DNA of 64,000 bases from Lomentospora prolificans. Taxonomy: Eukaryota; Ascomycota; Sordariomycetes; Microascales; Microascaceae. Below the pieces are notes generated by a model that worked only from the letters and a program-made list of their open reading frames with translations, was not told the origin of the DNA and made no database searches. Both the position numbers and the translations under genes were made by a program. The stretch is from assembly GCA_029532625.1 (NCBI GenBank), contig JARFXM010000009.1, forward strand, positions 930,001 through 994,000. The letters run 5' to 3'. Of this stretch, positions 35,856-47,678 are shown in pieces; the stretch's first letter is position 1; each line of letters starts with the position of its first letter.

Positions 35856-38800
35856 ATGGGCATTCCCATCGAGTTCGACGACCGGCAAGTCCATCTCGAG
35901 GCTCAAGAAGAGGAGTACCACCCATATCACTACCAGGATGAGAACAACTCCTCTTGGGCAGGTGCCCTCCCTGTAAAGCAGTATGTTTTATTTAATTCCT
36001 TTATATCTCTTCTCTTACGATTTATGCTGATGTTTCTTGAAGGGGTCTATATGACCCTAGCTTGGAGAAGGATGCGTGTGGTGTCGGTTTTGCCTGCCAT
36101 ATCAAAGGCAAGGCCAGCCACAAGATCGTTAGTGATGGTGAGTTCTTTGTTATGTCTTTGCTCCTAAGGTCCTTCTTCTAACACTATCTAGCTCGCAATC
36201 TTCTCTGTAACATGACTCACCGCGGTGCCACGGGTTCTGATGCCAGAGATGGCGATGGCGCAGGTGTCATGACCTCCATTCCCCACAAGTTCTTTGTCAA
36301 GAACTTCGAACGCGAGGAAAACATCAAACTTCCCCCAGCTGGTCAGTACGCTGTAGGCAACCTCTTCTTCAAGCCACATGAAGAGACCCTCCAGCAATCT
36401 GTCCGCCAGCTTGAGGAGATCGCGGAGTCTCTTGGCCTTCGTGTCCTTGGCTGGCGAAGGCCACCGGTGGATTCTACCCTTCTTGGTCCTGCAGCCAAAT
36501 CGAGGGAGCCCATCATCATGCAGCCCTTTGTTGTGCTAAAATCTGCTTATGGGACTGGAAACGCTCCCCAGCAGACTGACGCCGAGAAGTTCGACGAGCG
36601 CCTTTTTGAGAGGCAGCTCTATATCCTTAGGAAGCGAGCCACACACACTATCGGTTTGAATAACTGGTTTTACCTTTGCTCCCTTTCCAACAAGAATATT
36701 GTCTACAAGGGACAGCTTGCCCCTGTGCAAGTTTACCAGTACTATTACGACCTTGTGAACGCCGATTACGAGGCGCACTTCGCCCTGGTGCACTCACGTT
36801 TCTCGACCAACACGTTTCCTTCTTGGGATCGTGCCCAACCCCTCCGATGGGCTGCCCATAATGGTGAGATCAACACCCTACGCGGCAACAAGAACTGGAT
36901 GAGGGCTCGCGAGGGCGTCATGCGTTCCGAAAACTTCGCGGATGAGTTGGAAACGCTATACCCCATCGTTGAGGAGGGTGGTTCAGATTCCGCCGCCTTC
37001 GACAACGTGCTCGAGCTTTTGACCATCAACGGTGTCCTATCTCTTCCAGAGGCAGTCATGCTTATGGTTCCCGAGGCGTGGCAAGGAAACGCTCACATGG
37101 ATCCCAAGAAGGCCGCATTCTACGAATGGGCCGCTTGCCAGATGGAGCCGTGGGATGGCCCGGCTCTCTTCACCTTTGCCGACGGCCGCTACTGCGGTGC
37201 CAACCTCGACCGGAATGGCCTACGGCCCTGTCGTTTCTACGTAATGGATGATGACCGTATTATCTGCGCATCCGAGGTTGGCACCATTTACGTCGACCCT
37301 GAACGAGTCATAAAGAAAGGCCGTCTTCAGCCCGGCCGCATGCTACTGGTTGATACTGAAGAGGGTCGTATCATCGACGACACTGAGTTGAAGAGTAATG
37401 TCGCCAACAGATTTGATTTCCGTTCTTGGATCGACAAGGAGCTGGTCACTTTATCACAAGTTTACGAAGGTGCAGAAGCAAAGGCTGACCTCTCCCCCAA
37501 GCCCAATACCACCCCTCTTCAGCAAGATCCGTTGTTGTTTGCTTTTGGCTACACTCATGAGCAAGTAAGCTTGCTCTTGGCGCCCATGGCATCAGACGAG
37601 AAGGAGGCCCTTGGCTCCATGGGCAACGATGCTCCTCTGGCGTGCTTGGCCCAGGCTCCTCGGCTTCCTTACGAATACTTCCGCCAGCTTTTCGCCCAGG
37701 TCACGAACCCCCCCCATCGACCCTATTCGCGAGTCTATCGTTATGTCCCTCGACTGCTACGTCGGTCCGCAGGGAAATCTTTTAGAGATGGATAGCTCCC
37801 AGTGCGGACGCCTTCTTTTACCAAGCCCAATCTTATCTATTCCCGAATTCAACTCGTTGACACACATGCACAAGGAATACCCAAGCTGGACTGTTAAGAC
37901 TATTGACTTGACTTTCCCCAAGAAGGAGGGTGTTGAGGGCTATCTAAAGCACCTCGATTTCATTTGCACCGAGGCGATGTCCGCCATCGAATCCAAGGAC
38001 CGAATCATTGTTTTGTCTGATCGAAACACGAACGCAGACCGAATTGCAGTTTCAACTCTGCTCGCTTCTGGCATGGTCCACCACTATCTGGTTTCGAACA
38101 AGTGGCGATCAATGGTCGCCCTCGTCGTTGAGACCGCCGAGGCACGCGAGGTTCATCATATGTGTGTCCTTCTCGGTTATGGTGCCGATGCTATTAATCC
38201 CTACCTCGCCATGGAATGCATCCTCAAACTTAACCGCGAGGGTTTGATCAAGAAGAAGCTCACCGACGACGAGCTCATCCGAAACTACAAGCACTCTTGT
38301 GATGGTGGGATCCTGAAGGTTATGAGCAAGATGGGGATCTCTACTCTCGCCAGTTATAAGGGTGCCCAGATTTTCGAGGCCCTCGGCCTCGATGAGGCCG
38401 TTGTCGAGAGGTGTTTCCGTGGTACTGCCTCCCGTATCCAAGGTGCCACTTTCGAAATCATTGCACAGGACGCCTTTAGGTTCCATGAGCGAGGTTTTCC
38501 CTCGAGGTACACCGTTGGTATTGAGTCTCTCCCTGAGTCTGGTGAATACCACTGGCGAGATGGGGGCGAACCCCACGTTAATGATCCTACTGCTATTGCG
38601 AACCTTCAAGATGCTGTGCGTAGCAAGAACGACAAATCGTACGAGGCCTATTCTCGCCGCGAGTACGAGCAGATCAAGTCCTGCACTCTTCGTGGTCTTC
38701 TAGACTTTAACTTCGAGGATGCCGAGCCGATTCATATTGACCAAGTTGAGCCTTGGACTGAGATTGTTCGTAGATTCTGCACTGGGGCCATGTCATATGG

Positions 38801-41800
38801 ATCTATTTCCATGGAGTCGCACTCTACTTTAGCCATTGCCATGAACAGACTCGGCGGCAAGTCCAATACGGGTGAAGGCGGCGAAGATCCTGAGCGCTCT
38901 CAGCGCATGCCTAACGGTGATACTATGAGGTCCGCCATCAAACAGGTCGCCTCTGGTCGTTTCGGTGTTACTTCCGCTTACCTCGCCGATTCCGACGAGC
39001 TGCAGATCAAGATGGCACAGGGTGCTAAGCCCGGTGAGGGTGGTGAACTGCCTGGGCATAAAGTCTCGAAATCAATTGCGCGTACCCGTCACTCAACACC
39101 CGGTGTCGGCCTTATCTCCCCTCCTCCTCACCACGACATCTACTCTATTGAAGATCTAAAGCAGCTTATTTACGACTTGAAGTGCTCCAGCCCTAGGTCA
39201 CGAGTGTCCGTCAAGCTCGTATCCGAAGTTGGTGTTGGTATCGTTGCCTCGGGCGTGGCCAAGGCCAAGGCCGATCATATCCTTATCGCAGGTCACGACG
39301 GTGGTACTGGAGCTAGTCGCTGGACCGGTATCAAGTACGCCGGCCTCCCCTGGGAGCTTGGACTTGCCGAAACCCATCAAACCCTCGTTCTCAATGACCT
39401 TCGTGGTCGTGTTGTCGTTCAGACCGACGGTCAGCTCCGAACCGGTCGTGACGTTGCTATCGCCTGTCTTCTCGGTGCCGAAGAGTGGGGGTTCGCCACT
39501 GCTCCTTTGATCGCCATGGGCTGTATATTCATGAGGAAGTGCCATCTGAACACTTGCCCTGTTGGTATCGCCACTCAGGATCCTGAGCTCAGGCAGAAAT
39601 TTGCGGGTACCCCCGAGCACGTCATCAACTTCTTCTACTATGTTGCGAATGAAATGCGAGCCATCATGGCCAAGCTCGGCTTCCGCACCGTTAATGAGAT
39701 GGTCGGCCGAGCTGAGATGCTCACAGTCCGTGATGATCTTCGGACCAACAAGACCGCCAATATAGATTTGAGCTTGCTTCTCACCCCCGCGCATAAACTT
39801 CGTCCTGGTGTTGCCACCTTCAATGTCCGCAAGCAAGACCACAAGCTTTATGTTCGATTGGATAACAAGCTCATCTCCGAATCTGAATCCACTCTTGACA
39901 AGGGCTTGCCGTCGAGGATTGAGTGCGAGGTGGTAAATACTGATCGAGCCATGGGCACTTCCCTCTCGTACCACATCTCCAAGCGCTTCGGCGAGGTGGG
40001 GCTGCCCATGGATACCGTCCACGTTAATATCAAGGGCTCCGCCGGTCAGTCATTCGGTGCCTTCCTTGCGCCTGGAGTCACCCTGGAGCTTGAGGGCGAT
40101 TCCAACGACTATGTCGGCAAGGGTCTCTCAGGTGGCCGCTTGATCATCTACCCTCCTCGATCTGCCGTCTTCAAGGCTGAGGAGAACGTTCTCATTGGTA
40201 ACGTATGTCTCTATGGCGCTACCAGCGGTACTTGCTTCTTCCGTGGTGTTGCCGCCGAGCGTTTCGCGGTCCGAAATTCGGGTGCTACCGCTGTCGTCGA
40301 AGGTGTTGGAGACCACGGTTGCGAGTACATGACTGGTGGTAGGGTTGTCATTCTCGGCAGCACCGGTCGCAACTTTGCTGCTGGTATGTCGGGTGGCATT
40401 GCCTACGTCCTCGATAAACATCACGACTTCATGTCTAAACTCAACACGGAGATGGTTGAAGCTGGGCCTGTTGAGGATCCCGCGGAGATCGCCTATCTTC
40501 GTAGCATTATCGAGGATCATCATCACTACACAGGATCAGAGCTTGCCGCGCGCATCCTGATGGACTTCGCTAGGGCCCTATCACGCTTCATTAAGGTCCT
40601 TCCTGTTGATTACAAGAGGGTCCTCGAAGAGGAAGCTGCTAAAAAGGCCGCTGAGTCTGGTCTCTCTAACCTCACCATCCAGACTCCTCCCCATCAGCCC
40701 AAGAAAACCGACAAGGGAGCTAAGCTTCAAGATATGGAAGAAATGATTGTGGATGGTGCCGCTGAAAAGAAAAAGAAGGCCCTCGTCCTTGACAAGACAA
40801 AAGGATTCATGAAGTATCATCGCCGCTCGGAGAAGTACCGGCCGGCCAAGACACGTACCAAGGACTGGCAAGAACTCAGCCAGCGCCTTGACGAAGATGA
40901 ACTCAAGTATCAATCGGCTAGATGTATGGATTGCGGTGTGCCCTTCTGTCAGTCTGAGACTGGTTGCCCCATTTCTAATATCATCCCCAAGTGGAATGAA
41001 TTAGTCTTCCAGAACCAGTGGCGGGATGCGCTTGATAGGCTACTCATGACCAACAACTTCCCGGAGTTCACTGGCCGGGTTTGCCCTGCTCCTTGTGAGG
41101 GCGCTTGCGTTCTCGGCATCAACGAGGACCCAGTTGGTATTAAGTCCATTGAGTGTGCCATCATCGATCGCGGGTTCGAGATGGGATGGATGGTCCCTCA
41201 GCCTCCCAAAGTTCGCACTGGCAAGAAGGTTGCCATCATTGGCTCCGGCCCTGCTGGCCTTGCTTGCGCTGACCAGCTCAACAAAGCCGGCCACAGTGTC
41301 ACTGTCTACGAAAGGGCTGACCGTCCTGGTGGTCTCTTGATGTACGGAATTCCCAACATGAAGCTCGACAAGCGTATCGTCAAGCGACGAACTGATTTCA
41401 TGGCCGCCGAGGGAGTTGTTTTCAAGACTGGCGTCGCCGTCGGCCAAGACGTTGCTCTTACCGACCTGAAGTCTGAGAACGATGCCGTAATCATCTGCAC
41501 TGGTTCGACCGTCGCTCGCGATCTCCCTGCCAAGGGACGTAACCTTGAGGGTATCCACTTCGCCATGGAGTTCCTCCACGCCAACACCAAGTCTCTCCTT
41601 GACTCTGAGCTCGCTGACGGCGCCTACATCTCGGCCAAAGGCAAAGACGTTATCGTCATTGGCGGTGGTGACACTGGTAACGATTGCATTGGCACTTCGA
41701 TCCGACACGGTGCTAAGTCGGTGGTCAACTTTGAGCTCCTACCACAGCCTCCTCCAGAGCGTGCCCGCGACAACCCTTGGCCCCAGTGGCCTCGTATCTA

Positions 41801-42368
41801 CCGTGTCGACTACGGGCACACAGAGGTCATGCAACACACCGGCAAGGACCCTCGTGAATACTGCATCATGTCAGAAGAGTTTGTTGATGATGGCAGCGGC
41901 AAGGTGAAGGGTATCAACACCATCCGCGTTGAGTGGACGCGCGCCGCTAACGGCGGTTGGGACATGAAAAAGCTGGAGCACTCTCGCCAGTTCTTCCCCG
42001 CTGATCTTGTCCTCCTTTCCATGGGTTTCCTCGGCCCTGAAGATCGTGTCCTCGGTGACACGATTGAGAAGGATGCCAGGAAGAATGTCAAGACCCCCCT
42101 GGGAAGTACTGCACCAACGTCGAGGGTGTCTTCGCTGCTGGTGATTGTCGACGCGGCCAGTCGCTTATTGTCTGGTAAGTTTACAAGCTCGTTCTAAGCA
42201 CATGAACACGAATCAAATCGCTAACAACTTATTAGGGGTATTAACGAAGGCCGCCAGGCCGCCCGCGAGGTGGATCTCTATCTCGAGCAATGCACGGGAT
42301 TGCCCGTCACTGGTGGCATTGTTCGGACCACCGCTCAGGAGGTTTTCGAGGCCATACAGAAGGCTTGA
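35856..42368 (+). CDS. GLT1: NADH-dependent glutamate synthase (GOGAT), with two C-run frameshifts
   Basis: The enzyme makes two glutamates from glutamine and 2-oxoglutarate. Exons are 35856-35980, 36043-36137, 36192-42174 and 42236-42368, all GT-AG. The frame breaks twice in exon 3: a run of 8 C at 37708-37715 (7 would keep frame) and a run of 6 C at 42094-42099 (7 would keep frame). The two cancel in length, and the implied protein has 2111 residues, normal for the fused fungal enzyme. The first exon encodes a propeptide, and Cys54 in EKDACGVGF is the expected glutaminase nucleophile, matching the 53-residue propeptide of yeast Glt1. Later come the 3Fe-4S motif C-x5-C-x4-C (CIFMRKCHLNTC), the C-terminal 4Fe-4S cysteines around CMDCGVPFC, and two nucleotide folds (GSGPAGLAC, GGGDTGNDC). 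The rest is intact, so sequencing errors are more likely than a pseudogene. Confidence 0.93.
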
Positions 42369-43134
42369 TGTTATTTTTGACGACTTTGAATAAGAGAAAG
42401 GGGTCAAAATGGATCAAGGGGGATTCAGGTGGGCTTTCCCTCTCAAAATATTTGACACGGAGACGGAATACGTTTGTTGGAAGGCATCAAATGGCTAGAA
42501 AGTTTGGCAGCATGGCATAGAATCTTTTTTTTTTCCCTGGTTCCATGTTACACTTGTTTGCGATGGATTTGAGCGGGCTTCATTTAGTCTTTCATGTATG
42601 CGGCTTCATGCGTGTTCTATTCCTGCTTGTTCCCTACCCCTTTTCTTTGGATGTCGTACAACGTGCTCTATTATGTTTATGGGGTGAAGGAGAGCTCTAG
42701 TCTGTTGCATCTACGAAGTACGTCGGCATTTGGTTTGGCGGCTTGGTTTCTGCCGTCCTTAGCATCCAATTCCTCTTTTCGAAATCCAGTTTGTGTATGG
42801 TGAATTTCGTTTTATACCTCGTGGCTGTCTTGTTTCTTGAAGTGAAGATAAGTGAGAAAGAGTGGTAAGTGTTGTTATTACATGGTGTGAATACTCATAT
42901 GATGCATTGGAGCAGTCCATGTTGATGTCCATCCATCCATCTAAGTGGGAAGAGTTGGGATCCATAGGATCGGGCAATTATTATCAATGATGGATGCGGA
43001 TGATGTAATTGACTTGGGTTGCGGAACAGCAACTTGTCGACCCCTCATCTTCTCATCGATCAATCGGATATCATGAACTCATTCTTGTTGCTTCCGATCT
43101 CATAGATTGCGGCAAGATAGATTTAACCATCAGG
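42369..43134. other. intergenic stretch between glutamate synthase and the fructosamine kinase
   Basis: About 770 bp with the GLT1 3' flank (T-rich near 42524-42536) and the promoter of the next gene, which reads the same way. A TACGAAGTA motif lies at 42712. No gene is supported. Confidence 0.5.
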
Positions 43135-44224
43135 ATGGCGCCAGGTGTTGACTCCGCGCTTATTGAAGCGCTCAAGCTGGACCCCAAGACAACGAGAATA
43201 TCAACGCATGGCGGTTCTGGCTTTGCGTCGACGTTTCGGTTAACAACTTCCGCCAACGGGCAAGATGTGAATTACTTTGTTAAAACAGGAAGTGGCCAAG
43301 ATTCAGAAGTCATGTTCAGAGGTATTGACGTCGCACGGCCTCAGCTATCGAGATTGGCCCGGAAGCTCAAGCTAATACAACAACTGTAGGAGAACACGCA
43401 TCGCTCAATGCGATCAATTCCGCCGTCCCCAATTTCTGTCCCAAATCCTTCGCTCACGGCCCGCTCTCTGCCTCCAATCGTTACTTCCTAGCCACCGAGT
43501 TCCTCGATCTCTCCTCATCCTCCCCCGCAGGCTCGGGCCTGTCCCTTGCCCAGAAGCTCGCAAAGCTCCATACGACGCCGGCGCCCGTGCCCCCGGGCCG
43601 CGATAAGCCATCGTTTGGATTTCCCGTGGCGACATGCTGCGGCGCGACCGTGCAGGAAAACGGATGGCACGATACCTGGGCGTCATTTTACGGTGAGAAT
43701 AGGCTCCGGGCTATCCTCAGGGAGTGTAAGCGCAAGGGTGAGAGCGATGGGGCCCTCGAGGACGCGGTGAACAGAACCATCGACAAGGTTGTGCCTCGAC
43801 TCTTGGACGAGGGTCACTTGAAGGGCGTGGTGCCAGTTGTGATTCACGGGGATCTGTGGTCGGGGAACCACGGAAAGGGCATAATTGGAGGGAGAGGAGG
43901 GGTGGAAGAGGTGGTTTTCGACCCGTCGTGCGTGTATGGTCACTCCGAGTATGAGCTGGGCATCATGAAGATGTTTGGCGGCTTTGGAGGCGGGTTTTGG
44001 AAAGAGTATGAGAAGCTGGTGCCCAAGACGGAACCGGCTGACGAGTTTGAGGATAGGCTGCTGCTGTATGAGCTGTAAGCGGCCCCCCGTCTCTCTTCAG
44101 GAGTGACCACTGACTGATGGAGTGTAGGTACCACCATTTGAATCATACGGCGCTTTTTGGAGGCGGGTATCGTGGATCGGCAATGTCAATTATGAAGAAG
44201 CTGATATCTAAGTATGGGAACTAA
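43135..44224 (+). CDS. fructosamine/ketosamine-3-kinase family protein
   Basis: Three exons are read (43135-43321, 43390-44074, 44128-44224), with introns of 68 and 53 nt, both GT-AG, giving 322 residues. Members of this family phosphorylate ketosamines on glycated proteins, which then fall apart, so they act in protein repair. The N-terminal lobe shows THGGSGFASTFRLTT and YFVKTGSG (the Lys that binds ATP), joined across the first intron to RGEHASLNAI. The catalytic part has VVIHGDLWSGNHG, the HGD-x4-N loop of aminoglycoside-kinase-like folds. The metal-binding Asp follows in VVFDPSCVYGHSEYELGIMK. The C-terminal block YHHLNHTALFGGGYRGSAMS spans the last splice. No signal peptide is seen, so it should be cytosolic. 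It follows GLT1 on the same strand but shows no functional tie to it. It converges on VPS20. Confidence 0.9.
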
Positions 44225-44641
44225 TATGCATAATTCGAACCGGCCCTGTGAGCCAGCTGTCGATTGACATGAGACGATATGACGGCCATAGGATCATCGT
44301 AAAGGGAAAGGAATAAAAGCCGTTGGTGTAAACATGCCTTTTAGAAGGCTAGGCCCCGTATGTAAAGGATATATGTGGAATCGAAACTAGTATGCTCCAT
44401 GATATCAGTGCTGCCTCCCTGAATTTGCAAGCAAGCAAGCAAAACGTAATGCTCCAAAACCCCTTTATGCAAAGCTGGAAAAAAAAAAAAAGAAGCCAAG
44501 TCTAGATCCGTGGTTTGTATCCGAAGCCACTCGTTAGGAGAAATCCTCCATACCAAGAGAAATTAGACGCATATACTCCCGTATGCAAGTCAAGACGCAA
44601 AGCTTCGGTAAGGATAAGAGAAAAAGCAAAGCGCAAACTCG
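44225..44641. other. convergent intergenic region (fructosamine kinase / VPS20)
   Basis: 417 bp between two 3' ends, with an A13-type run near 44478-44490. A GGTTCGAA-like B box in reverse at about 44233 has no tRNA arms around it. No gene is seen. Confidence 0.5.
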
Positions 44642-45474
44642 CTAAGCCAGCATTGCTACCCGTTCGGGCTGTTTCGCCGGCTCCGCCTCCTGCGCATCTT
44701 CTGGTGTCTCGTGAACGGGGAGCGTCGAGTCTGGCACGTCGGGCAGCACCGTCTTCCCCGCCGAAACCTCGGCTTCGAGCGCCGCGAGCTCCTCTTCCAC
44801 CTCTTCTTCGTCCTGCACCGTAATCTTGCCGCCGAGCATGTCGCTGACCTCCTGTTACCATTGTCAGCTCCCATTTCCTTCACTGCGCACCACAAGGAAA
44901 GGTCTTGAGGGATTTGGGGGGGGGGGGGGGGGGGGGGCGGGTGTTGTTCTATATGGCTCCTACCTGCTGATACGCAATCGCGTCCGCCGTCTCCCCCATC
45001 AGCTTTTCCACGTGCTCGATTCCGCCCATCTCGGCGTGGATCTCCTTGAGCACCTTGGTGCCCTGCTGCAGGCCAAACACCACATCCTTTTGTATGAGCG
45101 CAAACTCGACATTGGACGTCAGCTTTTCCAGCTGCTCCAGCTGCGCGTCCGTTTTCGCCAAGAGGCTCTCTTGGTACTTTTTCCGGCGGAGGGCGAGGAG
45201 GGCGCGTTTCTTGTCGCCCTTGGCGAGCATCTCCTTTGCGATGGCGGTTTCCTTGTCGGTGAGGACGGTTATGCGGCGTTGGTACTGGTGGAGCTTGTCG
45301 CGTTGGATTTTCATGTCTAGGATGGCTCTATAGAGAAAGGAGAGATTTAACGTTAGGAGGAGGGCGGCGTCTAGGGAAGGGAGAATCCGGGGCGGGGGGG
45401 GGGGGAAAGGTAGTGCATCTCGGGTTCGGACTGTACTTGTCTTGGGCCGTTACTTTGCTGGAGTTGGCCCCCAT
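44642..45474 (-). CDS. VPS20: VPS20, ESCRT-III subunit
   Basis: Exons are 45437-45474, 44964-45327 and 44642-44851. The donors are GTACAG and GTAGGA, the acceptors CTATAG and AACAG, and the product has 203 residues. It begins MGANSSKVTAQDK, with Gly2 placed for N-myristoylation as expected of Vps20/CHMP6. The basic helical hairpin of Snf7-type proteins follows: AILDMKIQRDKLHQYQRRI, KGDKKRALLALRRKKYQ and FALIQKDVVFGLQQGTKVL. The C-terminal half turns acidic (DEEEVEEELAALEAEV) and ends PERVAMLA, the usual autoinhibitory and Vps4-binding region. Vps20 nucleates Snf7 filaments on endosomes after ESCRT-II. Both introns carry long C runs on the coding strand (22 and about 12 bases), which is odd and makes assembly errors there likely. 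Splicing still gives a clean frame. Confidence 0.9.
44916..44937. repeat. G22 homopolymer inside VPS20 intron 2
   Basis: An uninterrupted run of 22 G on the + strand, read as C22 in the VPS20 transcript, inside the 112 nt second intron. A shorter G12 run lies at about 45394-45405 in the first intron. Confidence 0.9.
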
Positions 45475-46060
45475 TTTGAAGATGTGCGGTTGTATTATCG
45501 CGTCTTCTAAACCAGAGTGTATGAGGGAGGGTAGAGGGGTGGTAATGGTAATGGCAATGGTTAGAAGGGTCTGGCAGACAGGCACGTGGGAGGTTTGTCA
45601 GTTTGTCAGTGAAGCCAGGCGGGCGGTGATGGTGGGAGTTGGAAGGGGTGGAATATGGTGGGGTGGACTAAAGTACGGGAGGGAGCAGCTTGTCGTCATT
45701 GGGAGCACAAGTCAAGTCCAGTGCATCATTTGTCTTGAATTCATGCGCTTATCGATAAGCGCATCTTTGCCAACAACCATTGGCGAAAGATCATTGATGA
45801 GGACACGGCCAACGATTTCACCCGACCGGATATTGATTACGATAATAATGCGTTATTTCTCAGGTCTTCCCTCAGATCTATCAACAAGAACTGAATACGA
45901 ACTGCCATGGCTGAGAAGTTATGTGGAGAGATTGGTTTAGTTCATTTATGGTACACTAATATGTATACACCTCCCGAAACCATGGGGAGAAAGAGGACGG
46001 TAGATTTTATCAACCCGTTCTCAAAACCATATTCATATTCAAGACATGGTAATGCTCAAC
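45475..46060. other. region between VPS20 and the mitochondrial protein
   Basis: 586 bp with the VPS20 promoter and the 3' flank of the next leftward gene. The part near VPS20 is G-rich on + and the part near 46000 is A/T-rich. The open frame at 45413-45940 (+) overlaps VPS20 exon 1 and has no domain, so I do not call it. Confidence 0.5.
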
Positions 46061-46882
46061 TTAGAAGATGCCAAACTTGTTCTTGGGCTTCTCCTCTTCG
46101 ACAATCTCCGGCTTCGCCTCGGGCGCCGGCTCTTCATCGGGCTCAGGCTCCTTCCTGCCAAGGCCAAAGTACTTCTCGATAGGGCCCTTTTCCGAGTTGT
46201 GCGCCCTCTGGAAAGCCTGCCTCTTGAGAACGTCGTCCATCTTCTTCGACCGGCTCTCAAAGGCTAGCTGGCTGTTGTGCTGGTTGTGCAGTTTCAATAC
46301 GCTGAGGTAAGTCTGGATGAAGTCGATCGGGTGCTCGGAGAACTCGGAGATGGGGGGTAAGAGGTGCTTGAAGGGCGAAGTGTGCGCAAAGTTCATGAAG
46401 TAGGTGGAGATTCCGAGAACCAAAAGGGTACCCTGAAAAGTCATGTTAGCAATGTCGCCTCGTGGGCTTCTCATCCAGCCATTTTGCCGCCTTATCATCG
46501 TCGCGGCAGCAAGAGCCCTCAAGCGTAGAATAACTAGCCCTACCGTTGTGATGATGACATGAATCATTCGATTCGTCCAGAACCAGTGCGCCCACGTCCC
46601 CTTTGGCGCCAGCATCGTGGGATAGTCCCTCAGCTCCTGCGCCTTGAGCTCGTCCTTGGAGAGGGAGCCGCCATAGTGCTGCGGCATGCGGCCCTTCCTC
46701 GGTAACCGCGCGCCGTGCGAAGGGGGGTTGAACTTGAGCGGCTTCTCCAGAATAAGAGGCTTGGGCGGCGCCCCCTTCTTCGCGGCGAGGAGCCTTGTCG
46801 TTGAAAAGTTTCGAATGGCCGGATGTCGGAGCGCCGTCGACACGCTTTGCGTGGAGAGGAAGAGGCTGTTTGCGGGTGTCAT
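46061..46882 (-). CDS. mitochondrial membrane protein of unknown function
   Basis: Exons 46544-46882 and 46061-46432 are joined across a 111 nt intron. The intron has no stop and is divisible by three, so retention would stay in frame. I removed it because it has a good GTAGGG donor, a GCTAAC branch site and a TTTTCAG acceptor, and because the spliced form reads IHVIITTGTLLVLGISTYFM as one membrane helix. The protein has 236 residues. The N-terminus looks like a mitochondrial targeting sequence (Ser/Thr/Arg-rich, ALRHPAIRNFSTTRLLAAKK). The middle has KGTWAHWFWTNRMIHV just before the helix, and the C-terminus is long and charged, ending KPKNKFGIF. I take it for a mitochondrial inner-membrane protein conserved in ascomycetes but cannot name it. 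It diverges from cytochrome c across 796 bp, which fits a mitochondrial role. Confidence 0.7.
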   Translation of the reverse strand: MTPANSLFLSTQSVSTALRHPAIRNFSTTRLLAAKKGAPPKPLILEKPLKFNPPSHGARLPRKGRMPQHYGGSLSKDELKAQELRDYPTMLAPKGTWAHWFWTNRMIHVIITTVGLVILRLRALAAATMIRRQNGWMRSPRGDIANMTFQGTLLVLGISTYFMNFAHTSPFKHLLPPISEFSEHPIDFIQTYLSVLKLHNQHNSQLAFESRSKKMDDVLKRQAFQRAHNSEKGPIEKYFGLGRKEPEPDEEPAPEAKPEIVEEEKPKNKFGIF

Positions 46883-47678
46883 TGTGATTGAGATCGAGGA
46901 CGCTGAGTTCTTCTGAGTAAGATGCGCCTGAGAAGGGCTGACCCTTTTTCATCAATGTCGTTTCTGGTAGAGACGGATGGCTATCACCAGCCTCATACAC
47001 ACAACGGCGACACTGGGATGGTACGCTCAATCTGCCCACACAGAAAAAAAAAAGGTCGCTCAGACCATGACCCACACGAAAAGCTGGTGCAGAAAGGCCA
47101 GAGAAAACCAGACCCACTCGGTTCTTGACTCTTGACGTGCTGGCTGGAAGCAGATTGTGGCTTTCGGCGAGTTCCAGGGATTACGGAGTAACTTTCTAGA
47201 GGCCTCAGGCAGACAAAGTACTAAATTTAAAATTCAGCTTCAGTCCGCTGACCCCGGGAATTACCGGACCAGCTTTAGGCTGGCAATGTCCATGGCCATT
47301 AACTCATTAACTGTGCGGGCTTGCCGAGTTTTTCCCGGATCCCGTGCAGCCAGAAACATGTGTTGGCAATTGAGCGACCCTGATTGGCGCGTCAAGCCAC
47401 AGCTGTGGCCATGATGCTCCAACTCTGTCATCATCCGAGCTCTCGGTTAACCCAGCGAGCGCCACTAAAAGCCGGTATTTTACCCTGCAGAATCCTGTTC
47501 AAAACTTTTTTTCCCTTCCCTTTCCCTCCCCTACCAACTTTCATTCCTCAACCTCATCGCTTTTTCCACGAGAGACGATACCAAGACACAGACGATCTTT
47601 GTCGCATCGCTTGATTAATACCAATTTCTTAACTACCGTTCTTTCTACCTACTCCCTTCCCCCCTTTTTTCAAACACA
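46883..47678. other. shared promoter region (mitochondrial protein / cytochrome c)
   Basis: 796 bp between two ATGs that read apart, both for mitochondrial proteins. It contains a CCAAT-type box (listed separately), TTACGGAGTAA near 47182, and a pyrimidine-rich leader (about 47500-47675) before cytochrome c. Confidence 0.5.
47383..47387 (-). promoter_or_regulatory. CCAAT box upstream of cytochrome c
   Basis: ATTGG on + (CCAAT on -) lies about 290 bp before the cytochrome c ATG. Cytochrome c genes are classical targets of the HAP/CCAAT-binding complex, so the position is plausible. The motif is short and common, so confidence is low. Confidence 0.3.

Noticed and set aside
37585..37795. Treating the two glutamate synthase frames as two genes or as a pseudogene
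   Set aside because: The frames join exactly at a C run, keep every catalytic motif and together give the normal length. Two separate genes are not plausible, and a pseudogene would show more damage.
39198..40022. 274-codon open frame on - inside glutamate synthase
   Set aside because: Antisense shadow of a highly conserved coding exon.
44225..44245. B box-like GGTTCGAATT on -
   Set aside because: It directly follows the fructosamine kinase stop, and the flanks cannot form a T stem or acceptor stem.
46433..46543. Keeping the in-frame 111 nt stretch as coding in the mitochondrial protein
   Set aside because: It has a good donor, branch site and acceptor, and removing it restores a continuous membrane helix.
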